DNA of 40,374 bases from contig JAJRUQ010000088.1 of NCBI GenBank assembly GCA_024277705.1, positions 1 through 40,374 on the forward strand, read 5' to 3'. Both the position numbers and the translations under genes were made by a program. The DNA is from Gammaproteobacteria bacterium (GTDB lineage Bacteria > Pseudomonadota > Gammaproteobacteria > SZUA-229). Position 1 is the first letter of the stretch. The number at the start of each line of letters is the position of its first letter. Positions 25,234 through 33,806 of this stretch are shown piece by piece. The notes under the pieces were generated by a model, which did no database searches, was not told the DNA's origin, and saw only the letters and a program-made list of their open reading frames with translations.

Positions 25234-25859
25234 TTTCACTGCTAATAAGCAACGTCCTTGTCAGTACCGCTGCATATTCGGCTGATGAGAAAAACATCGA
25301 AGATTCCGTATTGATTCAACCGGAAATACAACGCGTGGATTTTGATGAAGCGAAAATCGACAGTAATGATTTCGAGGTTTCATTATTTGCCGGTTACCTC
25401 AACATTGAAGACTTCGGCGTCAACCCTGTACTTGCTGCCAAACTGAATTATTATGTCAATGAGAATATCTTTGTCCAGTTAACACTGGCCCGCTCCAATG
25501 CCGGTGAAACCAGCTATGAAATTTTAAACGGCGGCGCACCGTTATTACCCGATGAAGAAAGAAAATTGCAATATTACAGTATTGATATTGGTTACAATCT
25601 GCTACCGGGTGAAGCTTTTCTCACTGACGAAACATCTTATAACACCGCCTTTTATATATCAGGCGGCATCGGTAATACCACGTTTGCCGGCAGCGACCGC
25701 TTTACCATTAACTTCGGCACCGGTTATCGCCTATTACTCAATGATTCGTTTTCAGTAACCGTAGATTTTCGTAACCTGGTCTTTGATAACGATGTCTTTG
25801 GTAAAAACAAAGTAACCAACAATTTACAGTTTTTAATTGGCGGCGGCTGGTTCTTCTGA
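25203..25859 (+). CDS. Outer-membrane beta-barrel protein
   Basis: This 218-residue protein has a signal peptide (NFFLISLLISNVLVSTAAYS) and repeated amphipathic strands ending GGGWFF, an outer-membrane insertion-type terminus. It resembles the barrel domain of the preceding protein (ENIFVQLTLARS here, ENISAEITLAHS there), so the pair may have arisen by duplication and may form one heteromeric complex. The 31-bp overlap implies translational coupling; GAGG lies about ten bases before the ATG. No ligand is apparent. Confidence 0.8.
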   Translation: METWFRNFFLISLLISNVLVSTAAYSADEKNIEDSVLIQPEIQRVDFDEAKIDSNDFEVSLFAGYLNIEDFGVNPVLAAKLNYYVNENIFVQLTLARSNAGETSYEILNGGAPLLPDEERKLQYYSIDIGYNLLPGEAFLTDETSYNTAFYISGGIGNTTFAGSDRFTINFGTGYRLLLNDSFSVTVDFRNLVFDNDVFGKNKVTNNLQFLIGGGWFF

Positions 25860-25895
25860 CATTTTTTAAAACGAATATTTTAAACAGGTGACTTC

Positions 25896-26420
25896 ATGAA
25901 TAATTTTATAAAAAAAATAATAACTACTTTTACATATTTTATATTTTCTTTTGCGGTTTTCAGCAGCACCTCCGGTATCGCACTGGCAGCAAAAGAAATG
26001 AATGTCCCGGCACCTGACTTCACCTTAAAAAGCCAGCATGGAAAAAACCTGAAATTAAGCGAGTATGCCGGCAACGTTGTATTATTAAATTTCTGGGCTT
26101 CCTGGTGCGGCCCCTGCCGTCTGGAAATGCCCTACCTCAACGCCCTCAATAACAAGTATCAGGCACTGGGATTTATCGTGCTGGGTGTTAATGTTGAAGA
26201 AAACACAGATAAAGCCAGAAACTACCTGAATGACATCCCCGTTGATTTCCCGATACTGTTTGACGATAAAAACATTGTCAGCAAACGATATGATGTCGTC
26301 GCCATGCCAACCACCGTTATCATCGACAGGAACGGCAACATGCGTTATTTGCACCAGGGTTATAAGCCCGGTGATGAAAAAAAATATAAAAAAATAGTAA
26401 ACAAATTAATTCGTGAATAA
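25896..26420 (+). CDS. TlpA/ResA-type thioredoxin
   Basis: This 174-residue protein has an uncleaved or cleaved N-terminal signal anchor (residues ~5-28) and a thioredoxin fold of the TlpA/ResA/AhpC-TSA class. The active site is WCGPC (Cys 71, Cys 74) in FWASWCGPCRLEMPYL; the cis-Pro loop is VAMPTTVIID. It is periplasmic and likely reduces disulfides or apocytochrome CxxCH cysteines. In many genomes a TlpA-like gene accompanies DUF4266/DUF3570 and ApbE genes, as here. Good ribosome binding sequence (acaggtgacttc) ahead of the ATG. Confidence 0.9.
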   Translation: MNNFIKKIITTFTYFIFSFAVFSSTSGIALAAKEMNVPAPDFTLKSQHGKNLKLSEYAGNVVLLNFWASWCGPCRLEMPYLNALNNKYQALGFIVLGVNVEENTDKARNYLNDIPVDFPILFDDKNIVSKRYDVVAMPTTVIIDRNGNMRYLHQGYKPGDEKKYKKIVNKLIRE

Positions 26421-26437
26421 TTTTTCATTCCCCGATA

Positions 26438-26656
26438 ATGCCTAATAAACTATTATTTTTTATTCTCATACTGATGTTGCAAGGCTGCGGTATCGAACCC
26501 TGGGTTAAACCCTATGAACGGGAAAACATTGCCGACCCGATCATGAATTTTAATCGTGACCCGGTGTCCAGCAATTATATACATCATGTATTTGATGCCC
26601 GTGAAGGCGCCAGAGGTGCGGGTGTTGCCACCGGTGGTGGTTGTGGCTGTAACTAA
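26438..26656 (+). CDS. DUF4266 small lipoprotein
   Basis: This 72-residue lipoprotein has lipobox LQGC-G (Cys 17), the DUF4266 core (PYERENIADPIMNFNRDP, HHVFDAREGARG) and the typical Gly/Cys tail GGGCGCN. It sits between the thioredoxin and the DUF3570 gene, which is the usual partnership. Function is unknown; the CGC tail with a thioredoxin neighbour suggests redox or metal chemistry. It was kept although short because family signature, lipobox and conserved order agree. Confidence 0.88.
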   Translation: MPNKLLFFILILMLQGCGIEPWVKPYERENIADPIMNFNRDPVSSNYIHHVFDAREGARGAGVATGGGCGCN

Positions 26657-26660
26657 ACCC

Positions 26661-27863
26661 ATGACCATGTCTATGAATTTTCTGCGCACCCGGAAAAACA
26701 GCAAAACGGCAAGCCGGATAAATTTAATCAACGCTGCTCTTTATATTATTTTACTGAGTCTGTTGCTGGCATTAATGCAAAACCTGTCAGCCGAAGTGTT
26801 ACCGGAAGATCGCGCCGATGCGCTCTACCATCAGTACCAGGGTGGCGGTGTTAAAGTCACCGGCCCGTCCCTGCTGGTCAGAAAAAAGTTCAGTGAACAA
26901 TGGTCGGCCAGTGGCAACTATTATGTGGATAATATTTCCAGCGCCTCCATTGATGTGATCACCACCGCCAGCCCCTATACCGAGAATCGCAAAGAAGGCT
27001 CTATCGGTGTCGATTTCCTCAATAAAAAAACCCTGATGAGTCTGGGGGTTACAAAAAGTGTGGAAAGTGATTTTGATGCTTCCACCTTCGGCTTTAATAT
27101 TTCACAAACCGTGTTTGGTGATTTAACCACCCTGAGCCTGGGTTATGCTGAAGGCAACAATATCATCCGCGATAACACAAACCCCGATTTCGAAAAAAAT
27201 GCCAAAGTCCGCAATTATCGTTTATCACTGTCACAGGTCATCAGCAAAGACTTCCTTGTAGCGGTGGCACTGGAAACCATCACCGACCAGGGATTTTTAA
27301 ACAACCCCTACCGCTCGATACGATATCTGGATGACAGTGTCGGCCTTGGTTACAGTTACCAGCTAGAAGTCTACCCCAATACCCGCACCAGTACCGCCAC
27401 CGCCATCCGCGGCCGGTATTTTTTACCCTACCGTTCTGCGCTGCATGCCGGTTATCGTTATTTTAGCGATACCTGGGGCATCAGTGCACATACACTGGAG
27501 CTGGGCTATACTCTGCCCTACCGGGATAACTGGCTGCTGGATTTCAGCTACCGCTTTTACAACCAGTCAAAAGCCGATTTTTACAGCGACCTGTTTAATA
27601 CCAAAGACGAATTTATCTTTCTCGCCAGGGACAAGGAGTTAAGCACCTTCAACTCACAAACACTGGGCCTGGGTGCCAGTTATGAATTCAGCAAAAACGG
27701 CACCGGTTTTATCAAACGCGGCAGTTTGAATGTAAACTATGACTTCATTATGTTTGACTATAAAGACTTCAGGGATTTACGGGTAACCGCTACACCGGGT
27801 ACCGAGCCATTGTATTTTTTCAATGCCAGTGTTATCCGGCTGTTTGTTTCTGTCTGGTTTTAA
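26661..27863 (+). CDS. DUF3570 outer-membrane barrel protein
   Basis: From the ATG at 26661 this is 400 residues with an N-terminal hydrophobic segment cleaved near LSA-EV and a long beta-barrel-like region with alternating aromatic strands, ending VSVWF. The start of the mature protein (LPEDRADALYHQYQGGGVKVTGPSLLVRKK) is the DUF3570 signature. It begins 4 bp after the DUF4266 stop; the track's 26556 start overlaps that gene in another frame and lacks a signal peptide. Likely an outer-membrane pore or receptor of the DUF4266/TlpA/ApbE system. Confidence 0.87.
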   Translation: MTMSMNFLRTRKNSKTASRINLINAALYIILLSLLLALMQNLSAEVLPEDRADALYHQYQGGGVKVTGPSLLVRKKFSEQWSASGNYYVDNISSASIDVITTASPYTENRKEGSIGVDFLNKKTLMSLGVTKSVESDFDASTFGFNISQTVFGDLTTLSLGYAEGNNIIRDNTNPDFEKNAKVRNYRLSLSQVISKDFLVAVALETITDQGFLNNPYRSIRYLDDSVGLGYSYQLEVYPNTRTSTATAIRGRYFLPYRSALHAGYRYFSDTWGISAHTLELGYTLPYRDNWLLDFSYRFYNQSKADFYSDLFNTKDEFIFLARDKELSTFNSQTLGLGASYEFSKNGTGFIKRGSLNVNYDFIMFDYKDFRDLRVTATPGTEPLYFFNASVIRLFVSVWF

Positions 27864-27866
27864 CAC

Positions 27867-27905
27867 ACACAGATAAACGCAAACAAAAAACTGTGTTTTT
27901 ATTTT
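27867..27905 (+). terminator. Candidate terminator after DUF3570
   Basis: acacag (27867-27872) pairs with ctgtgt (27891-27896), followed by tttttattttg. The stem is short and the loop long (18 bases), so strength is uncertain, but it lies immediately after the last gene of the plus-strand block. Confidence 0.45.
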
Positions 27906-28004
27906 GTGTCATCCTGAACAACAGTAAAAGATCTTACTGAAAATGCTTCGCTACTATTCGAAATAATATTCTCTTCATTGTTTTTTCATGTTCATTTGCG
28001 GACA

Positions 28005-30286
28005 CTATGTTAGCGGATAGTAGCGAGCCAATCCGAGCAAACCGATAACACCGGAACCGAATAACCAGAAGGCGGCTGGCAGTGGCACCGAGGAAACCGA
28101 TAACCTTAGTACATCGGTACTGCCATTCAGATCTTCATATAATGTCAGTTTCCAGAACCGGCCCTGAGCAAGCTCGGGAAAAACCAGACGGGCAAAAGCA
28201 CCGCTGATATTTTCCGCCATAAACAGATCAAAATAATCACCGTCTGCCGGTAAAAAAGTATCAAGCAGATCAATATCCAGCACTCCGGCCAGGCTTAAAT
28301 TGCCATTGGTGTTAAAAGCATCATAGTCACTACCCTGCAGGGTACCTGCCAGTTCCATCATGGAGGTTAAGCCAAAGCCAAGATTCATATCCCCGCCGAC
28401 CGTAATCAGCGCAGTGCTGTTACCCGGCGCTGGTCTGGGTTACCCCGTTATTGATGTAGTCATCATAAAAGGTGGCATTGCCGTTACCGGTAATCACCAC
28501 CGAGCCGGTGTTATTGATATTGCCGGACACATCAGTGGTACCGAATGACAAACCCATACTGCCCCGGTTATCCAGTCCGCCGTTAAAACGCAGCGTGGCA
28601 TCACGTGCAACAATATTGCCGGTACCGCTCTGGTTGAGCAGATTCCGGTCAAACTCGATTTCACCGCCAATCACTTCGATGCGACCGGCATTGGTATTAC
28701 CCGCTGCGGTAAAGCGCATGGATTCCCCATTGGCAACACGTATTTGCCCACCACTGTTATTGCTGGTTTGTGCATCCACCCGGCCATTGCCTTTGAGAAT
28801 GGCGTTATTTTGTAATGTTCCGGCCAGGCGTGATGAGGCACCGGTCAATACAATATCACCCTCATTGATAATTGCCGCTGAAGAAAACGAACCGTTGTTC
28901 AGGGTAAGCACACTGCCACCGGTAATCGTACTGCTATTACTCACATTCACCCGTTGCTCAGCAGACAGCTGCATATCACTGCCGAATAAACCACCACTAC
29001 CAATGGTCAGTGCGGCACTGGTTAGATTAAAGGTGCCGCTATTGAACTGGAAGCTGCCATTATTGGCTAGCGTACCGGCGGAGAAAGTACCGCCATCCAG
29101 CGTTAATACACTGGCGGGATCAATGCTGGCAATACCTGCGACTCCCAGGTTTTGCTGACTGTTCAGGGCATACGATGAACCCAGAGGACCAGCTGCGCCC
29201 AGTACCAGATAAGCCGTAAAATCAAGCGTGCCGGCATTAAAGTTAAACACACCACCGGCAAAGGTCAGGGTTTCGATATTAAGCGTGCCGCCGTTCATAT
29301 TAACCGTTCCCGGACTCCAGAGAATCAGCGCATTGTTGGCATTAACCACTCCGCCAAGAGTTAAATCCATGCTATTGGACCAGGTAGAGCCGGCACCATC
29401 CACATTGACCGTGCCGGTGGAACCGGCGTTACGGGCAATCGATGCATAGGTATTGAAAACCGTCGCACCGTTGCGCACATCCACTATGGCGCTGCCCGCC
29501 TCCCCGATTCGCATCTCACCAGCAACCGACCATGCTGAGTTCATGCCGTCAACCGTCACGGTTCCGCTGGAACCCGCACTATAAGTAATATATCCGTTAT
29601 CACTAACGGTCACTGTGCCGCCATTCAGAATAGTCAGATTACCTGTACTGTTAGTCTCAGAAGCAATAAATTGCGTTTTTGTACTCCAGGATGAGGCTGC
29701 ACCATCGACAGTAGCATTACCGATTGAACCTGACCTCTCACCAAGGATACCACTTCCATTATTGCTTACCATTCCACCATTGAGAATATTAAGGTTAGCC
29801 TCACCGTATTCACCAACAATTAACGCTGCGGTTGATGATAGTATGCCTCCCGAGGTGATGTTCAGTGTGCCTTTGCTGCCCGCCTGCACAGCTATCATGT
29901 TATGCATGGAAGTGACGGTACCGTTGGTAATCGTCAGCTGTCCAGTATCACCAGCAAGCTGACCAACCATCAGGCTGACATCAGGGTAATCAGTAGAGGA
30001 CAATTTATAGGTTTGACTACCCAGGTCAAAAGTCACATTATCATTTCTAATCAATGCCTTTAAATTAACCGGGCTGGTGAAAAAATTGATGGTGTAGTTC
30101 GCGCCCAGGTTATAGAGCGCAACATCGGCACTCCCCGGCACTCCCCGGCACTCCTGCCGACCAGTTGGCCGCATCACCAAACGTTCCGCCAGTATTATTC
30201 GTCCAGTAAAGTGTTCCCGCAGAAGACGACAAAGAAGTCAGCATTAAACAGACACAGATAAAAACCAAATGAATTTTAGCTTTCAT
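28005..30286 (-). pseudogene. PEP-CTERM repeat protein broken by two frame shifts
   Basis: Reading the minus strand from the ATG at 30286 (GGGGAGAAGAAT upstream) gives a signal peptide (MKAKIHLVFICVCLMLTS...) and LYWTNNTGGTFGDAANWSAGVPGS, then loses frame at a 10-bp tandem duplication (30127-30154). The track ORF 28420-30180 continues the protein: many beta-solenoid repeats like GNLTILNGGTVTVSDNG and GTVNVDGAGSTWS, typical of autotransporter-like or PEP-CTERM beta-strand proteins. Near 28420 a third G in GCCGGGTAAC creates a stop; skipping one G continues as SAGNSTALITVGGDMNLGFG into the ORF 28005-28388, ending with VPLPAAFWLFGSGVIGLLGLAR, a PEP-CTERM sorting signal. Either the gene is inactivated, phase-variable, or the assembly has errors here. 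Confidence 0.8.
30127..30154. repeat. 10-bp tandem repeat inside PEP-CTERM gene
   Basis: The unit ggcactcccc occurs twice in perfect tandem followed by eight bases of a third copy. Ten is not a multiple of three; removing one copy restores frame (SAGVPGSADVALYNLG). It is 130-160 bp into the coding sequence, a location where slipped-strand mispairing could switch expression. Confidence 0.85.
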
Positions 30287-30489
30287 ATTCTTCTCCCCAC
30301 TATTTATTCATTCGTCATTGCAACGAACGTTTGTTCTACTGCACAGCATTACCTATATAAAGCGTAATGTTAAAAATACCTCTGATTTTTATAAAAAGCA
30401 TTGATTTAAATCGTGATTAAGCAGAAAAATAAACGCCTGTTTCCGTGGGCTCACGGTCACTGCCAGAACGGCAGAGCAGAACAGCAAAT

Positions 30490-32799
30490 TCAAGCTTTCT
30501 TATCGGCAACAATCAGCAATGGCGGCAAAAACAGAAAATCGGTCAGCAGGGCAAACACAATGGCGATGACGGTCAGCACCCCCATGGAAAAGTTGACATA
30601 AAATCCGGAAAACGCCAGCACCGCAAAACCGGCAGCCAGCGCAACAGAGGTAATCACAATAGCCGTACCGACCGTATTAAATGAATATTTCACTGCCTGT
30701 TCCGGACTCATATTTTTTTCTTTTCTGGCGAGCAGATATTTGGTAAGAAAATGCACGGTATCATCAACCACCACACCAATCGAAATGGCTGCCACCACCG
30801 CAACCGCAAGACCGACCTGGGTTTCAATATAACCCCATAAACCAAAAGCAAGAAACGCCGGAAAAAGGTTGGGCACCAGACTTAACAGGCCATATTTAAC
30901 ACTGCCAAGAGCAATAATCAGGATCAGTGAAATCAGTACCAGTGCTATGCTTAGTCCGGTCAGCATAGTATCAATGTTGCGCTTGGAAATATGCGCAAAT
31001 ACTACTGACAAGCCACTGCCATAACTATACATCTGCACCGGCAGATTCTGCTGCATCCATGCCCTTGCCCGCTCATCCAGTTGCCGCAGTTTTTTTGCCG
31101 AGGTTCTTTTCATAATAACCGTCAGCCGGGTTTTGGATTTATCAATATCAATACGGTTATTCAGGTCCAGCCCGTAGGGTAATGACAATTCATATAATAA
31201 TAAATACTGCGCTGCCAGTTCAGCTGAATCCGGTGGTGAATAATACGCCGGGGCATCGCCGTTCATCTTCTGGTTAAGACGTTTCATAATATCGGCAAAG
31301 GTAGCCACGGTCATAACATCACTCTGCTGTTCAAACCACTGGCCGAGACGATCGAGATTGTGCAGATACTGCGGGGTAGTAATACCACCGGATTTCCCCG
31401 AATTAATCGAGTATTCAATAATGTCCATGCCGGTTACCTGTTCACTGGCAATCAGTTCAGTATCACGGCGAATCTGGTAACTTTCATCCAGGTACTCAAT
31501 AAAGTTATCATTCAGTTCAATACGGAACATCCCCAGCATGATAAACAGAATGACCACACTGCTAGCCATTAGCAGTTGCTTTCTGTAATTGATAACAAAA
31601 CCGGCAAAATGCTCGCGTAACGATACTTTATTCTGCACAACCGGTTTAACCCGTATCGGCAATACGGCGATAATCGCTGGTAGTAACACCACAGAAAAGA
31701 TAAATGCGACCAGTACACCCACCGCGACAATATTGCCCAGTTCCCGGAACGGTGGCACGTCACTGCTGTTCATGCTGAGAAAACCAATGGCGGTGGTCAG
31801 GCTGGTGACAAACACAGGCTTTATATTAACGCGCAGTGATTCCAGTATTGCCGCCTTTTTATCCAGGCCACGGCGCATTTCACCGGACATGGTAGAAAGA
31901 ATATGCACACTGTCAGCAATCGCCAGCGTCATAATAATGACCGGCGCGACGGCGGTTGCTGAGGTAATCATAATACCGGCATGCCCCATCGCGCCCATGG
32001 CGACCACTGTCGACAGTCCGATCACCACCAGGGTAACAAAAGACGCTGAAAAAGAGCGCAACAGCAGTCCGACACCGACAATAATAATCAGATACATCAG
32101 CGGCACCAGGGTTGCACTATCATCCTGACTCACCTGGCTGAATGCCTGGTCAAAAGGAACCGAACCGGTCAGATAAAAGTCATGTTGTGGATAGCGGCTT
32201 TTAAACTTTTCAAGCAACTGTTTTACATAAGCAACCGTCTCCGGCACTTCCTGCAGTGACTTACCCGGTTTCAGCAGATTGATATTGATACCGGTAATGG
32301 TACCGGCAGGATTAATCAGATGATGCACCAGCGCATGTTCATGCAACACGATCTCTCTGATGCTACTCATATCCTGAGAGCTTAAGGCCGATACCTCGGT
32401 GACAAGATTATCCACATAAAGATCATCTCCCTGAACCGCCATGTGCTGAAAATTGGTGATTGAGTCGACCCGGCTGGAAAACGGGATCTGCCAGCAGGCT
32501 TTGGTTAATGCTTTAACAATAGCCAGTGTTTTATGGTTAAAAACATCCCCCTGTTGCGGGCGCACTGCAATGTACACGTTTTCATTTTTTACAAAAGTAT
32601 TCTCAATTTCTTCCAGCGCCAGCAGCTGCGGATTCTGACCGCTGAAAAAAACCCGGCTGTCCGGGTTAAAAGCAATATTTTGCAACCCGGTTGCCATGAG
32701 TACCGTAAACAAAACGCTACTAATAATAATTAGCCAGCGAAAACGGATGACCGGATAGAACATGTTTTTATTCGATGCCATAAAAATATTAATGACCAA
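30490..32799 (-). CDS. RND/MMPL-family exporter
   Basis: This 769-residue protein has the RND/MMPL layout: a first helix, a large periplasmic domain (~50-225), helices 2-6 (~228-380), a second first-type helix (~410), a second periplasmic domain (~430-620) and helices 8-12 (~625-765). The halves contain the paired motifs VAPVIIMTLAIADSVH and AISIGVVVDDTVHFLTKY, which carry the proton-relay acidic residues and mark the SSD/patched-like subfamily. Substrates in this group are usually lipids or hydrophobic compounds; none can be named. No membrane fusion protein or TolC partner is adjacent. The start may be 32799, 32781 or 32763. The frame-disrupted PEP-CTERM gene lies downstream on the same strand. 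Confidence 0.87.
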   Translation of the reverse strand: MVINIFMASNKNMFYPVIRFRWLIIISSVLFTVLMATGLQNIAFNPDSRVFFSGQNPQLLALEEIENTFVKNENVYIAVRPQQGDVFNHKTLAIVKALTKACWQIPFSSRVDSITNFQHMAVQGDDLYVDNLVTEVSALSSQDMSSIREIVLHEHALVHHLINPAGTITGININLLKPGKSLQEVPETVAYVKQLLEKFKSRYPQHDFYLTGSVPFDQAFSQVSQDDSATLVPLMYLIIIVGVGLLLRSFSASFVTLVVIGLSTVVAMGAMGHAGIMITSATAVAPVIIMTLAIADSVHILSTMSGEMRRGLDKKAAILESLRVNIKPVFVTSLTTAIGFLSMNSSDVPPFRELGNIVAVGVLVAFIFSVVLLPAIIAVLPIRVKPVVQNKVSLREHFAGFVINYRKQLLMASSVVILFIMLGMFRIELNDNFIEYLDESYQIRRDTELIASEQVTGMDIIEYSINSGKSGGITTPQYLHNLDRLGQWFEQQSDVMTVATFADIMKRLNQKMNGDAPAYYSPPDSAELAAQYLLLYELSLPYGLDLNNRIDIDKSKTRLTVIMKRTSAKKLRQLDERARAWMQQNLPVQMYSYGSGLSVVFAHISKRNIDTMLTGLSIALVLISLILIIALGSVKYGLLSLVPNLFPAFLAFGLWGYIETQVGLAVAVVAAISIGVVVDDTVHFLTKYLLARKEKNMSPEQAVKYSFNTVGTAIVITSVALAAGFAVLAFSGFYVNFSMGVLTVIAIVFALLTDFLFLPPLLIVADKKA

Positions 32800-32980
32800 A
32801 ACACAAAAGAAAACAAAGTATATCTCATCACAAAAACTTGCGCCTGAAAGACAAAATAATTAGTGATCAACACTTGAAATTTCAGCTTATGTAATTATTT
32901 TTTAATCATAAGAGCAACAAGTATGAGGTCCCGAAAATTACTGAAAGATGCGTTAAACCATTAACTCAGGAGTACATGAA

Positions 32981-33727
32981 ATGACAGACACAAATCAGAA
33001 ACAGAGCAAACAAATTCTGTTAACAGGCTTATTGGTATTGCTTGTTATTATCGTTGGCATCCAGGCATGGTATATGGTGGCGATGAAAGAGCAACTGGAT
33101 GTCATCCATAACCAGCAAATATCTGTGCAGCCAGTCACTCACAGCAGTGCCAACAATAACCCGGTCATACAAAACAAAGCCGCATCCCTGCCGGTAACAC
33201 AACAAGCAGCACCGGTTGCAGTAGCACAACAAAACCAGCCGCAAAAACCGCACAGACCGCCATCACTGTTTAATGACCCGTTTTTCAATAGTGCACCTTA
33301 TGATGCACAGACATGGAACCCTTATGAGGAAATCCAGCGTATGCAGCGTGATATGGACAGAATGTTTAACCATACCTTCAGCCGCTTCAATAACAGTCCG
33401 GATTTTCAGCATCTATTCAGGCAGGGTTTTACCACTCCGGAAATGGATGTTCAGGAAGATAGCAAGCAGTATACGGTCATTGTTAACCTTCCCGGAAGCA
33501 GTGAAGAAAATGTTTCGGTAGACCTTGATGGACAGATACTCACGGTGAAAGGCGAGCAGAATTATGAAAAACAGGATAAAGATGATATGGGTAATATTAT
33601 TTTTCAGGAACGCCGCTCCGGTTCATTCCATCGCAGCATTACTTTGCCCGGCCCGGTTAAACAGAGTGGCATGCAAACAACAATTGATAATGGTGTGTTA
33701 ACCATCACTATTCCTAAAGATGTTTAA
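32981..33727 (+). CDS. Membrane-anchored small heat shock protein (Hsp20)
   Basis: This 248-residue protein has one N-terminal transmembrane helix (QILLTGLLVLLVIIVGIQAWYMV), a Gln/Ala/Pro-rich linker (residues ~40-90), a helical Met/Arg segment (EEIQRMQRDMDRMF) and an alpha-crystallin domain (~150-248; PEMDVQEDSKQYTVIVNLPG, GVLTITIPK). It ends directly after IPKDV, so the C-terminal extension with the I-x-I oligomerisation motif is missing. Topology predicts a periplasmic or membrane-proximal chaperone. AGGAG precedes the ATG. A CTTGAAA sequence upstream (32873) resembles a sigma-32 -35 box, but no matching -10 was found. Confidence 0.87.
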   Translation: MTDTNQKQSKQILLTGLLVLLVIIVGIQAWYMVAMKEQLDVIHNQQISVQPVTHSSANNNPVIQNKAASLPVTQQAAPVAVAQQNQPQKPHRPPSLFNDPFFNSAPYDAQTWNPYEEIQRMQRDMDRMFNHTFSRFNNSPDFQHLFRQGFTTPEMDVQEDSKQYTVIVNLPGSSEENVSVDLDGQILTVKGEQNYEKQDKDDMGNIIFQERRSGSFHRSITLPGPVKQSGMQTTIDNGVLTITIPKDV

Positions 33728-33745
33728 TTACCATCAGGAAAACAA

Positions 33746-33784
33746 GGGCAGAGAGCGCTAACTTCAGAATGATACTCTCTGCCC
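33746..33784 (-). terminator. Terminator between Hsp20 and repeat lipoprotein
   Basis: gggcagagag (33746-33755) and ctctctgccc (33775-33784) form a perfect 10-bp stem with a 19-base loop. On the minus strand it is followed by TTGTTTTCC, so it best serves the DNDGDG lipoprotein gene; it could act bidirectionally. Confidence 0.55.
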
Positions 33785-33806
33785 CGCTTAAGGAACCACT
33801 GATTAA

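Noticed and set aside
28380-28425. Programmed ribosomal frameshift at GCCGGGTAAC
   Set aside because: No slippery heptamer with a downstream structure was evident, and a second independent lesion upstream makes mutation or error more likely.
28472-29962. Plus-strand ORFs of 228, 73 and 115 aa
   Set aside because: Antisense to the repetitive PEP-CTERM gene; Pro/Leu-rich shadow translations without a signal or start context.
32873-32910. Sigma-32 promoter for the Hsp20 gene
   Set aside because: CTTGAAA matches the -35 box, but no CCCCAT-like -10 follows at the right spacing.
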